Origin: PSLL01 sp964389705
Lineage (GTDB): Bacteria; Desulfobacterota_D; UBA1144; Nemesobacterales; CSP1-2
DNA length: 48,400 nucleotides
Assembly: GCA_964389705.1 (NCBI GenBank)
Contig: CAYMEO010000008.1
Coordinates: forward strand, 1-48,400
Direction of reading: 5' to 3'
The notes under the pieces are model-generated. The model searched no databases and was not told where the DNA came from. It saw only the letters and a list, made by a program, of their open reading frames with translations. A program made the position numbers and the translations under genes. Below, in pieces: positions 37,455 through 45,440 of the stretch (its first letter is position 1; the number at the start of each line of letters is the position of its first letter).

Positions 37455-37754
37455 ACATTGTTAACACGGTGTAAACCCTTTTTACATACTGTAAGACAAT
37501 TGAAAAACCCAATATCACGAGTCTCTTATAATAACAACCCTGTATACGCTATTTTATAAATCGCACATGAATAAAAATATAATAACTTCAACAACTTATA
37601 ACATGGCATAGAAATCACCTATACATCTGACTGGGTTCATTGACACGAGACTTTTTTTCGTGGTATAAATAGCCTTGAATAAAATCTCAAGATTTGGGAG
37701 ATGCAAAGCCGAGTTGTAAGTAGCAGGCATCGAACCAATAAGGAGGATTGAGAT
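37455..37754. other. 300-base intergenic leader region
   Basis: An A+T-rich stretch without a gene. Its last 115 bases hold a strong promoter (separate entry) and a leader of about 80 bases with a small stem (ATCTC 37684-37688 / GAGAT 37698-37702) followed by GCAAAGCC and later TAGCAGGCATCGAACC. The last two pieces resemble the 3' half of GEMM (cyclic dinucleotide) riboswitches, but the 5' part is not convincing. Confidence 0.4.
37640..37669 (+). promoter_or_regulatory. Near-consensus sigma70 promoter of the C1 peptidase gene
   Basis: TTGACA (37640-37645) and TATAAA (37664-37669) are separated by 18 bases. A small inverted repeat (CACGA / TCGTG) lies within the -35/-10 spacer and could be an operator. 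Transcription would start near 37676, about 80 bases before the start codon. Confidence 0.65.
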
Positions 37755-38519
37755 ATGGCACATAAAATCGCGCGTTACGGCTGGATCCCGGACATCCCGG
37801 ATCAGCGTGATTACCTCTATTCAGCCCCCGCTTCAGTTCTGAGAAAACTTCCGACAAAGGTTGACCTGCGTCCACAATGTCCGCCGGTATATGATCAGGG
37901 TCAGTTGGGGAGCTGCACGGCAAATGCAATTGCCGCCGCCATTGAGTTTGATCAGATGAAGCAGGGTCTGTCCCAAATCTTTACTCCGTCTCGGCTGTTT
38001 ATCTATTACAATGAGCGCGCTATGGAGGGAACGATAGACTCAGACTCCGGCGCATATATTAGGGACGGGATAAAGAGCGTGAACCATCAGGGGGCCTGTC
38101 CGGAGGATATGTGGCCCTATGATATAGGGAAGTTCCGCGATAAGCCGACACCACAGTGCTACACAGAGGCAGCCAAGCACAAGACCGTCCAATACTGGAG
38201 GGTAAGCCGGAACCTCAAACAGATGAAGGGATGTCTGGCATCCGGCTACCCGTTTGTATTCGGATTCAGTGTCTATGAGAGCTTTGAAAGTGAGCAGGTG
38301 GCAAAAACAGGTAGGGTGCCCATGCCCAAACGAAAGGAACAACAGATCGGCGGGCATGCCGTGCTCGCAGTGGGATATATAGACTCCCAAAAGAGGTTTA
38401 TTGCACGCAACTCTTGGGGAGAAGGATGGGGGATAAAAGGCTACTTCACAATGCCTTATGCCTATCTCCTCAATGACAACCTTTCTGACGATTTTTGGAC
38501 GATTAGATTAGTTCAGTAG
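37755..38519 (+). CDS. Papain-family (C1) cysteine peptidase
   Basis: A 254-residue protease. The oxyanion-hole Gln and catalytic Cys are in YDQGQLGSCTANAIAAAIEF (about residues 42-61), the catalytic His in GGHAVLAVGY (about residue 200) and the Asn in ARNSWGEGWGIKGYF (about residue 219). It lacks the long inhibitory propeptide of eukaryotic papains: only about 36 residues precede the mature-like PTKVDLRP. There is no signal peptide, so it probably stays in the cytoplasm. AAGGAGG precedes the ATG. It faces a chagasin-type inhibitor gene 85 bases away, which implies that the cell controls the protease with its own inhibitor. G+C is higher than in genes to the left. Confidence 0.93.
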   Translation: MAHKIARYGWIPDIPDQRDYLYSAPASVLRKLPTKVDLRPQCPPVYDQGQLGSCTANAIAAAIEFDQMKQGLSQIFTPSRLFIYYNERAMEGTIDSDSGAYIRDGIKSVNHQGACPEDMWPYDIGKFRDKPTPQCYTEAAKHKTVQYWRVSRNLKQMKGCLASGYPFVFGFSVYESFESEQVAKTGRVPMPKRKEQQIGGHAVLAVGYIDSQKRFIARNSWGEGWGIKGYFTMPYAYLLNDNLSDDFWTIRLVQ

Positions 38520-38577
38520 TGTGATGTTACGTGCTAAATTGGGCGTGTGATGCGCTGGCGTGGTACAAGCGCGGTCG

Positions 38578-38596
38578 GAGGGTTTTGCCCTCTTTC
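38578..38596 (+). terminator. Weak terminator hairpin after the C1 peptidase gene
   Basis: GAGGG (38578-38582) pairs with CCCTC (38588-38592) around TTTTG, followed by only three Ts. It lies in the 85-base space between convergent genes. Confidence 0.3.
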
Positions 38597-38604
38597 CCAT
38601 TGCT

Positions 38605-38922
38605 TTATTTCAAGACGCGCACTTGGAGCGTAAACGTCTGTGCGGGAGCTTTTTCCTTCTCCCATGGCCTGCGATAGGACAGCTCTATCGTCCCCAATCC
38701 GACATGCACGGTCTCAAACTCCCAGTGGTGATTCCCGCCCCGTCCGGGCGCGTCTGATGGAGGCTCAAAAAAATCCCTGACAAATATGCACACCGGCTCC
38801 CCCTTTGATTCGAGACTCCACCTAAACCCCGTTGTGGGATTCTCATGCAGGCAAATCTCTAATGCCTGATTAACCGGCAATGTAATCTCTTGTCCATTAG
38901 AGCTTTTATTGATTTTTAGCAT
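38605..38922 (-). CDS. Chagasin-family inhibitor of C1 cysteine peptidases
   Basis: A 105-residue immunoglobulin-like beta protein. It has the three loops that chagasins insert in papain-like active sites: NPTTGF (residues 28-33), a Gly-rich central loop (GRGGNHHW, about residues 60-67), and RPW (about residues 84-86). No signal peptide is visible, matching the absence of one in the neighbouring peptidase. It is convergent with that peptidase, so protease and inhibitor form a small self-contained pair. Confidence 0.88.
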   Translation of the reverse strand: MLKINKSSNGQEITLPVNQALEICLHENPTTGFRWSLESKGEPVCIFVRDFFEPPSDAPGRGGNHHWEFETVHVGLGTIELSYRRPWEKEKAPAQTFTLQVRVLK

Positions 38923-39094
38923 AGAGTTAATGATACCATTTGATCTATTGCTTTGCTCACTTATTCCCCTTATCCCAACTTACTTTATCAGGAACTCAAT
39001 CATCCCACAGCTGAAACCGAACTTAGGATAGTCTTTAAAACAGTCAATGAGGATGGCTCCAATCAAACCGATCGCCGCTGTTCGTGGTGGAAAA

Positions 39095-39256
39095 CTATGA
39101 ACTATGGGTAAGAGGAGAAGCCGTCGTAAACCATTTCCTCCCTGTTCCTGGATCCCGCCGTGGGCGGTTTTCAAACGAGCCACCATTCGGGTTACACCGA
39201 AATACATTATAGAGAAAAAGAGTCTCCGACCGAGTTTTAGCCTCAGTGTTTTTCAT
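39095..39256 (-). pseudogene. cas7: Remnant of cas7 (Csh2-type), N-terminal 53 codons
   Basis: On the minus strand AAAGGAGG lies eight bases before the ATG at 39256. The reading TRSETLFLYNVFRCNPNGG, then ENRPRRDPGTG, matches the conserved N-terminus of Csh2, the I-B Cas7 backbone protein, where homologues read about NRSEILFLYDV..ANPNGDP..NRPRxDxxTG. The frame stops at TAG (39097-39095) and nothing convincing of the remaining roughly 250 residues follows. The ribosome binding site and start are preserved, so the decay is probably recent. Confidence 0.7.
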
Positions 39257-39273
39257 AGCGTTCCTCCTTTTGG

Positions 39274-39891
39274 TCAGGATTCATCTTCAGTTTCTTCCTC
39301 GATATAGGCTTCTTCTGTACCTTCACTCTCCCGCGCACCTAATGTCTCACCAACAGTATTTACTGTTGCCCACGAAAGTGCCCATCCTAAACAAAAGCAA
39401 AATCGAGCCTCCTCATCGGAAAGTTCACCGCCTTTAGAGGCGAAATCAGCGGCGGCTTGCTAGATAGTTTGGATCGTCTGCGTGTTAGCGTCCAGTTGGT
39501 GGAGCTTGAGCATGAGTTCTGGGAAGAGCTTCTCCATGATTTCTTGTCGCAAAACCGCAAGTCCTCGCAAGCGGCTGATGATCGGCATCTCGGCCTGTTT
39601 GCTTTCTCGTTCTTTTCGTTGCTTCCACTCCACACGATCCAAGAGGACACCAACGAGGAACGCCGCACGCTTCGCAGGGGAATCAAGAAGAAGCCTCGGC
39701 TCGAAGAACTTCTCCCAAGACTCCGGCGTCACAACGGACTTTGCTGGTTGTGTTGTGGTTTGCGTCCCCATATTCGTACATCATTCGAGTTCCATTGAAC
39801 GATAAGTGCAAGATAATCTGCTCTTGGTTCCATTCACGCTTTTCCACATAGGGACCATCTCTTTTGCAACTTGAATCAGCGTTGCGATCAT
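39274..39891 (-). pseudogene. cas8b: Remnant of cas8b (Csh1/TM1802-type), internally deleted
   Basis: One frame of 206 codons with two internal stops, TGA (39783-39781) and TAG (39462-39460). It opens with MIATLIQVAKEM, a Csh1-like N-terminus. After the first stop it has AKRAAFLVGVLLDRV, MPIISRLRGLAVLRQEIMEK and LFPELMLKLHQLD, and after the second GGELSDEEARFCFCLGWAL. These agree with the C-terminal helical part of Csh1 large subunits. Csh1 is normally about 550-650 residues, so most of the middle is gone. A piece in another frame near 39830-39770 (LHLSFNGTRMMYEYGD) may be more of it. It ends 17 bases before the cas7 remnant. Confidence 0.65.
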
Positions 39892-39894
39892 AGC

Positions 39895-40200
39895 TTACCC
39901 TCCGGACTCTATCATACCAAAGCCTTGGCTATTTTTAATTCCAATCCCCGCGTCATAAGCGAAGCGTATCATTTCTTCATTCCCCCACATCTGAAGGTTC
40001 ATGTATCATGCCTGCACGTCTGTGTCGAAGACGCGAATAAGTTTTTGCTTGGGATTCCAGACACGAATGCCGAACTCTCCTCCGTTCCATTTTCATCCGT
40101 GGAAAGCCTGCCACTTATCGATCAGATTGCGCCGGAGGGCTTCGACGAACTCAGGCTGATCGGGGCAATGGTAGACAGGATGCCTTACAGCCAGGTTCAG
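39895..40200 (-). pseudogene. cas6: Remnant of cas6, C-terminal part
   Basis: Read on the minus strand, the frame from LNLAVRHPVYH through PEFVEALRRNLIDKW to the end AYDAGIGIKNSQGFGMIE is the C-terminal ferredoxin-like half of a Cas6 crRNA endonuclease. It includes the diagnostic Gly-rich loop (G-GxxxxSQGFGM). Two in-frame TGA codons interrupt it. It ends in TAA three bases before the ATG of the cas8b remnant, as in working cas6-cas8b-cas7 operons. It differs clearly from the intact cas6 at 47334-48077. Confidence 0.7.
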
Positions 40201-40458
40201 ACATAGAAACAGAGATAGGAGAAATCGTCCGGAATACTAAACTGCTACGGAGCAGGTGTCTCCATGTGCACCATGTCTACGACCTAAACCGTTGCACCAG
40301 AGAGTTCCAGCAGACGCAGAATCACTCCCTCTTTTGCCACCCGAATAGAAGTTGGCGAACTTCGCTTGATCCACAACAAGGGAATATATCTTTGACCATA
40401 GCTGCCTCACGAGTCAGTCCTAGGGCTAAAAGACAATTCTGAACCTCACCATCGCCGT
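40201..40458. other. Unassigned decayed sequence between cas3 and the cas6 remnant
   Basis: No open frame longer than about 50 codons. On the minus strand pieces such as DDFSYLCFYV, just before the cas6 remnant in another frame, may be more of the decayed cas6. The rest is not recognised. No repeats are seen. Confidence 0.4.
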
Positions 40459-43275
40459 TCAAAGAATCGCAGCGTCATGATTATACCACGGCATATCTAT
40501 GGATATCCCATGCTCTGAGTCGTAATCATATTTCGCAAAATAGATATCCCGGCACCAGCGCACTAACCGCCTCCGTATCCGTTCGTCTATCTGAATCCCA
40601 GAGGCGCCGCCACATTCCAAGTCCCTCACCCACCACTCGACAGGCTGGAGATCGGGCTCCCGGAATTGTTTGATGTTCAGCGGTATCTGTACTACAAACT
40701 GGGAGAGAATCTCCGCTTTGAAGCGCGTATAGAGTCCCTTGCTGTCTTTGTGGTTCGCAAAAAATTTGCAAGTAGCATTAAGAAATTCTTCTTTCTTCTG
40801 AGTTGGAATTATAGATACCGTGTAAATCTCCCGAAACAGTTTTTCCGCTTCTTCCTTGCGATCCGCCATATACCCGGCATCGAGGATGTCCTTGGTCTCG
40901 CGGAATTTCGTTAGATACCTGCTATCTTCGTGTAAGGACTTATAAAAGTTTGAAACAAGTTCATACTTCTCATACTCACTTAGCTCAAGTTCAGTTTCTT
41001 TAAACCAACCGCTGTCGTCCAGGATCTTAGTGAGCACATCTTGACCTTGCTGAGTACCTGTCTGTTTTTGTTTTTTGCCTTGTCGTCTTTTCTTTTTTAC
41101 TTGTTCCTCAGTATTTTCTTGAACCTCGATCAGGTCCGAAAATTCTTGGTTAAAGAACTCTGAAAGTTTTTCTTTTCCTTTGTTTGCTTTTTCATCGGGA
41201 ACCTCAGGTATATTTCCTTTTTGTTTTCTCAAAAGCCAGGCGAAAGAAAGATTTAAAAGTTCCCTATTGTAAATCTTCCCATTTCCTGACTCTGTTCCTT
41301 TTTTGAAAACCCACACGAACACATTTGGCTCGGTGGGTAGAGGAATATCGTTGGGGGATGTCAATGGCCCATACCTGCGCAGGACCCTGCCCATCCGCTG
41401 GACCAGGGCATCCAGCGGAGCAATTTCGGTAAACATGACATCGGCATCAATGTCGAGCGAGGCTTCCACCACCTGGGTGGCTACCAAGATTTTGCCTTCA
41501 GTCTCAGAAGCTGGCTTTGGGTTCCGGAACTTGCCCTTATCGCCGCAAATTCTTGTTTCTAACTCGCTGCGGTCAGCTTGCGTGAACCGTGAATGCAAGA
41601 GCCAAATTTTATCCTTAAGCGTTGCATGCTGGGCGTCTTTCTCAACCAACGTCTTGAGTCTCTCGAAAATGTCCTGAGCCTGCTTGACGGTGTTGGCGAT
41701 AACCAATACACGCTTTCCTTTTCTCTCTTCCTCCTCTCCACCTTTCCCGCTTCCCATCGCTTTTGATAAGACTTCTTTTAGTTTGTCTTCGGGAATAGCA
41801 AACTTCTTTTCGTCTTCGTTATTCTCAATCAACTCAACCTTGATCTTATGTTTCTTGATCGCTTCAAAGTCGCTTTTCTTCTCGTCGTATAGATTGATTT
41901 CGGCAAAATTTTCCTTTCCAATCGTGTTCTCGATCTCGGTCCGCACAAATTCCGGGATCGTTGCGGTCATCAGGAGGAATTTCCCGCCCATGCGCACGAT
42001 ATCTTCAATGAACTTGACCACAATGGCGGCGGCGCGGGGGTCATAGGCCTGAACCTCATCAATTACGAGCCGGGAGTATGAGAAGGTGGCGTAGATCTTC
42101 TCGTACCCCGGCGGACGCAGCGCATACGGGAAAAACTGGTCCCCTGTGGAGATGATGGCAGGGAAAGCCAGTTGCCGAGCCAGGTCATACGCCTTTAGGT
42201 TTGCCTGCCCTTCCCCGCCGTCTCCCAGGAGAAAGACATCCGCATCGGAATGAAGCAACCCTGCCTTATCATCACCAAAGATGGCCTTTGCCCGCCCGTA
42301 GATCTGATTGACCGCCGCCCGCAAAGGGAGCGTATAGAAGAACTTCTCGTCACTCCCCCAGAGAAACGCAAACTCGGTTTTTCCGTAGCCCGTGGGGGCT
42401 ATCAAGACGATGTTTTTGTCCTTGCAAGCATTAACCTTATCAAGCTGCCAAATACTTTGAGTCTGAACCTGATTTCCAGCTTTTTCTGCTATTTTGGCTT
42501 TTACCTTATCACTGACTTCGTTAAAGTCAACCGGACATTTTTCTACCTTTGCTGTCCGCACATCTTCGCCTTCTTCCTCACAGAAGGAAGCGAAATGGTC
42601 GGCACGCTGGAGGAAGCCCGCGATCAGGATCCAGTCCCGTAACTTTTCCTCATCTATGCCCGCTCGCTTGGGGAGGAAATAGAGTTGGTAGAGCGGACGG
42701 GCGTACTCCATAAACGGCACGCCGTTGCGCAAGCCCTGAGCCATCGCTTCGTTGAAGGCAATGAGCTTCTGCCAGTCGTCGCCGAGCTGTCCTATTTCTT
42801 TTTCCAGGTTCTCTTGAAGTTCGTTTTTACCCGTTTTGTCCAGCGTATCCAGGAGGTCAGCCGTCTCTGGGCGGGGAGCGCTGATGAGGTCGAAGAAGTT
42901 CTCCCGCCAGTGATGATAGGCGATGGCGGATAGCAGGAATTCCAGATAGGTATCGGTCTCCTGTGGAGGCAATTTTTTTCGCAGATTTTCTTCGTTAACC
43001 CACAGTAGGGAAAAGAGCGAGTGAGGGATGTTGGTAAGCGGAGAGTTGGGGAAATATTCTGTGTTCTTCACCGTGCGAATCTGGAAAGCAGGAAGCACTT
43101 TCCCCAAGTCGTGGCATACGATGGCAAGGCGGATAAGGCCACACAAACGGTCATTGAGCCGGGGCTTGATTTTGTCAAAAACACTGAGAGCGCCCTGGAT
43201 GTGTTCATGAAGGCGTACCGGAGCCCCTCCCCCTTTTTCAACGCTTTTGGCCCAGATATGCGAAGGGTTACTCAT
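40459..43275 (-). CDS. cas3: CRISPR-associated nuclease/helicase Cas3 (HD plus DExH)
   Basis: A 938-residue single-chain Cas3. The N-terminal HD nuclease has HEH (about 23-25), CHDLGK (His55, Asp56), IPHS and YHHW. The SF2 helicase has Walker A APTGYGKT (293-300), DEVQ (406-409), MTATIP, and the C-terminal QRMGRVLRR box after VVEASLDIDAD. A K/Q-rich linker near residues 725-750 (VKKKRRQGKKQKQ) separates the helicase from the C-terminal domain. It degrades DNA recruited by Cascade. I chose the ATG at 43275, four bases after GGAGG; an upstream TTG at 43287 is also open. It overlaps cas5 by eight bases and is the last gene of the operon. Confidence 0.95.
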   Translation of the reverse strand: MSNPSHIWAKSVEKGGGAPVRLHEHIQGALSVFDKIKPRLNDRLCGLIRLAIVCHDLGKVLPAFQIRTVKNTEYFPNSPLTNIPHSLFSLLWVNEENLRKKLPPQETDTYLEFLLSAIAYHHWRENFFDLISAPRPETADLLDTLDKTGKNELQENLEKEIGQLGDDWQKLIAFNEAMAQGLRNGVPFMEYARPLYQLYFLPKRAGIDEEKLRDWILIAGFLQRADHFASFCEEEGEDVRTAKVEKCPVDFNEVSDKVKAKIAEKAGNQVQTQSIWQLDKVNACKDKNIVLIAPTGYGKTEFAFLWGSDEKFFYTLPLRAAVNQIYGRAKAIFGDDKAGLLHSDADVFLLGDGGEGQANLKAYDLARQLAFPAIISTGDQFFPYALRPPGYEKIYATFSYSRLVIDEVQAYDPRAAAIVVKFIEDIVRMGGKFLLMTATIPEFVRTEIENTIGKENFAEINLYDEKKSDFEAIKKHKIKVELIENNEDEKKFAIPEDKLKEVLSKAMGSGKGGEEEERKGKRVLVIANTVKQAQDIFERLKTLVEKDAQHATLKDKIWLLHSRFTQADRSELETRICGDKGKFRNPKPASETEGKILVATQVVEASLDIDADVMFTEIAPLDALVQRMGRVLRRYGPLTSPNDIPLPTEPNVFVWVFKKGTESGNGKIYNRELLNLSFAWLLRKQKGNIPEVPDEKANKGKEKLSEFFNQEFSDLIEVQENTEEQVKKKRRQGKKQKQTGTQQGQDVLTKILDDSGWFKETELELSEYEKYELVSNFYKSLHEDSRYLTKFRETKDILDAGYMADRKEEAEKLFREIYTVSIIPTQKKEEFLNATCKFFANHKDSKGLYTRFKAEILSQFVVQIPLNIKQFREPDLQPVEWWVRDLECGGASGIQIDERIRRRLVRWCRDIYFAKYDYDSEHGISIDMPWYNHDAAIL

Positions 43276-44104
43276 GATCTCCTCCAAAGTTTGCTAAAAA
43301 CACGGGAAGGCTGCATCCTTTGTCAAAGAGAAATGTTTTCTCTTTCAAAAGTCCGTCGTTGAGTTTTACGGTCATGTATTCGAAATTCCGCCGGCCATGC
43401 CGATTCCGGGTCGTTGCGTAGTCCTCCACGGTCCAGAAAGTCGGAAGCCGATAGCGAAGCCCCTCATACTGGTCAAAGTTCGAGGCACCATCCTTCGCTT
43501 CGGGCAGGTATAAGCACTCGGGAATCCAGAAGAAATGCCTAAAATCACCATCCACCCTGCGAATCTCAAAATTGAAAGTGGATAATTCGAGCACTTCGGA
43601 TAGTTCCTCGATAACGATCCAATCCTCGGCTCTTCCAAGATGAAGGATTTCCAGCCGGCTGACGGGATTCTCCAGCGAAGAGCGAAGGTGCTTAAGGAAC
43701 GAGCAATCCTCGTGCGCCAGATGAATCACCAAGCGGACATCGTTGAGGACATCAATGAGAACGGGAGATTGGCCGCCGATGTGCTCGATATGACCGCCGA
43801 TGCTGCGGTTCTCTATAGCTCCGAAACGAGCCGCATGAGCCGATTTGGCCAGGTTCCGAAACCAGATGTACTCCGTGGTTTTGCTCTCGAACCGACCGGC
43901 AATGGCGATCTTGATAGCCCTAAGCTTCTTGTATTCGTCCTTCTCCTGGTCGTCAATGCCCAGCACATTGCAGAGGAAGCCGATCACGGTCGAGTAGGGC
44001 GGGATGGGATAGGTATGCCGCCGCTGATAGGTGAAAGGTACCCGATAGTGCGCCTGCGGCTGGTAAATCTTAAGCCGCAATATATGAGCCGTATTGCCGC
44101 TCAT
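43268..44104 (-). CDS. cas5: Cascade subunit Cas5 (Cas5t/Cas5b type)
   Basis: A 278-residue RAMP-fold protein that caps the 5' handle of the crRNA in Cascade. The N-terminus LRLKIYQPQAHYRVPFTYQ, then HTYPIPPYSTVIGFLCNVLG, is the conserved Cas5 signature. The frame is open to 44203, but the ATG at 44104 follows GAGGAAAC and gives the usual Cas5 start; the extra 33 residues upstream look non-coding. A 7-bp hairpin precedes it. It overlaps cas3 by eight bases. Confidence 0.92.
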   Translation of the reverse strand: MSGNTAHILRLKIYQPQAHYRVPFTYQRRHTYPIPPYSTVIGFLCNVLGIDDQEKDEYKKLRAIKIAIAGRFESKTTEYIWFRNLAKSAHAARFGAIENRSIGGHIEHIGGQSPVLIDVLNDVRLVIHLAHEDCSFLKHLRSSLENPVSRLEILHLGRAEDWIVIEELSEVLELSTFNFEIRRVDGDFRHFFWIPECLYLPEAKDGASNFDQYEGLRYRLPTFWTVEDYATTRNRHGRRNFEYMTVKLNDGLLKEKTFLFDKGCSLPVFLANFGGDHE

Positions 44105-44129
44105 TGTTTCCTCACTTATGCGACTTGCA

Positions 44130-44148
44130 GACGCCCTCCTTGGGCGTC
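44130..44148 (-). promoter_or_regulatory. Intercistronic hairpin between cas7 and cas5
   Basis: GACGCCC and GGGCGTC form a perfect seven-pair, GC-rich stem with a five-base loop (AAGGA on the transcript strand), in the 56-base cas7-cas5 spacer. No U-run follows, so it is not a classic terminator. It could attenuate transcription or protect the upstream cas7 message. Confidence 0.55.
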
Positions 44149-44160
44149 CTGGTGTTTCGG

Positions 44161-45264
44161 CTATTTTCCAAGACCCAGCTTCTGCAGAAACTGCTCCCAG
44201 CATATCAATAGTTTGCTCTTCAAACTGTCGTCCACTCTCAATCGCTCACAATCCTGAATGTAGAGAATCGGCTGGCCTCCATCCTTTTCCAGCCAAGAGT
44301 TTTTGAGCGCATCGCCGACACCGATGACCTTCCACTGACAGCCTTCCTTGCGAACATCAATGTAGGGATGGAAGATAGGCGAAGGCACCTTCACCGCCCC
44401 GGCAATGAGGAAAAGCGGAACGATCATGTTGGCTTCCCCACTGGATTGGGCGTAGAGGCCGTTTTTGATGGCTTCAAGGATATGGCATATCCGCGCTTTC
44501 TTTTCTTCATCAGATACTTTGAATGTAAGCTGAAATGTGTTCTTGTCCTTCAAGGCAGTCCACGTGACCGTTCCTTTTTCCTCTCCATCAGTGACAACTT
44601 CCCAGCTACTTGTACTATTTGTACTATCCAGCTTGCCAGGTAACTCTTTCTTATCGTTATTCGAAATGTTGATGTTTAGCTTGTCTTTGTTAGGCTGCGG
44701 CTCAGTTCCCAAAATCCAGACGTCTTTTCCTAGGATCTCAGTGTCAATTGTAAAGGTCAACTTGTAATATGAAACATGTTCCTCTTTGTTATAGAGGCCA
44801 GGCATAGTCTCAGGGTATCCCTCAGCTCTTCTTCGCATGACAAGGTCATGATTCGCATAGAAGGCAAGATCAGCCTCATACGAAGCCAAAGAGATCGCCT
44901 TGGTGATACCAAGAGGAGCTTTTCGAGTAAGGGAGCGTTCGCCCTCTACAGTGAACATATAACCGAATACGTCTAGTTCTGGATAGGTAATGATATCCGC
45001 TCGTGTGAGATCGAACTGTAGTGTTTTCTTATCCCCTGAACCTCGTTCGGCAATTGGAGCGGGCTTCCATTTCTTAGGATCCTTCTTGCAGAGGGTCTGG
45101 AACAAATAATGTCGTATCGCCGGCTTGCCGATGAAGGAGCGGACCTCGCCGTTCACATTGAGCTTCTTGATGGAGAGGATGTTGCCGCCGATCTTCTCGT
45201 CCCGGTTGAGGGCCGAACCGTCAAAGATGATCGTGACCGTGATGTTCTTGATCGTGTTGCTCAT
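44161..45264 (-). CDS. cas7: Cascade backbone protein Cas7 (Cst2/DevR type)
   Basis: A 367-residue RAMP protein. The N-terminus ITVTIIFDGSALNRDEKIGGN and GKPAIRHYLFQTL resemble the Cst2/DevR family (I-B, Tneap branch), as do the FGYMFTV and RKAPLGITKAISL segments around residues 100-120. Several copies coat the crRNA in Cascade. The start ATG with AAGGAGGAAGCC lies inside the 55-bp sequence duplicated at the gap. After collapsing the gap the start is 16 bases from the stop of the small upstream gene. It ends in TAG. Confidence 0.92.
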   Translation of the reverse strand: MSNTIKNITVTIIFDGSALNRDEKIGGNILSIKKLNVNGEVRSFIGKPAIRHYLFQTLCKKDPKKWKPAPIAERGSGDKKTLQFDLTRADIITYPELDVFGYMFTVEGERSLTRKAPLGITKAISLASYEADLAFYANHDLVMRRRAEGYPETMPGLYNKEEHVSYYKLTFTIDTEILGKDVWILGTEPQPNKDKLNINISNNDKKELPGKLDSTNSTSSWEVVTDGEEKGTVTWTALKDKNTFQLTFKVSDEEKKARICHILEAIKNGLYAQSSGEANMIVPLFLIAGAVKVPSPIFHPYIDVRKEGCQWKVIGVGDALKNSWLEKDGGQPILYIQDCERLRVDDSLKSKLLICWEQFLQKLGLGK

Positions 45265-45440
45265 GGCTTCCTCCTTTTCGTTATTNNNNNNNNNNNNNNN
45301 NNNNNNNNNNNNNNNNNNNNNNNNNNNNNNNNNNNNNNNNNNNNNNNNNNNNNNNNNNNNNNNNNNNNNNNNNNNNNNNNNNNNNTCGTGACCGTGATGT
45401 TCTTGATCGTGTTGCTCATGGCTTCCTCCTTTTCGTTATT
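45231..45440. other. Scaffold gap with duplicated 55-bp ends in the cas operon
   Basis: One hundred Ns (45286-45385) lie between identical 55-bp copies (45231-45285 and 45386-45440) that include the cas7 start codon. Collapsing them gives a normal 16-base intergenic spacing, so probably nothing is missing. Confidence 0.9.

Noticed and set aside
39457..39805. Overlapping plus-strand open frames of 107-113 codons
   Set aside because: They are opposite-strand shadows of the csh1 remnant, with Ser/Arg-rich, low-complexity translations and no ribosome binding site.
39871..40206. Plus-strand open frame of 111 codons
   Set aside because: Lies opposite the cas6 and csh1 remnants; no recognisable motif and no ribosome binding site.
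45231..45440. 55-bp direct repeat around the gap, taken as a biological repeat
   Set aside because: The same arrangement and the same length occur at the two other gaps, which points to assembly overlap.
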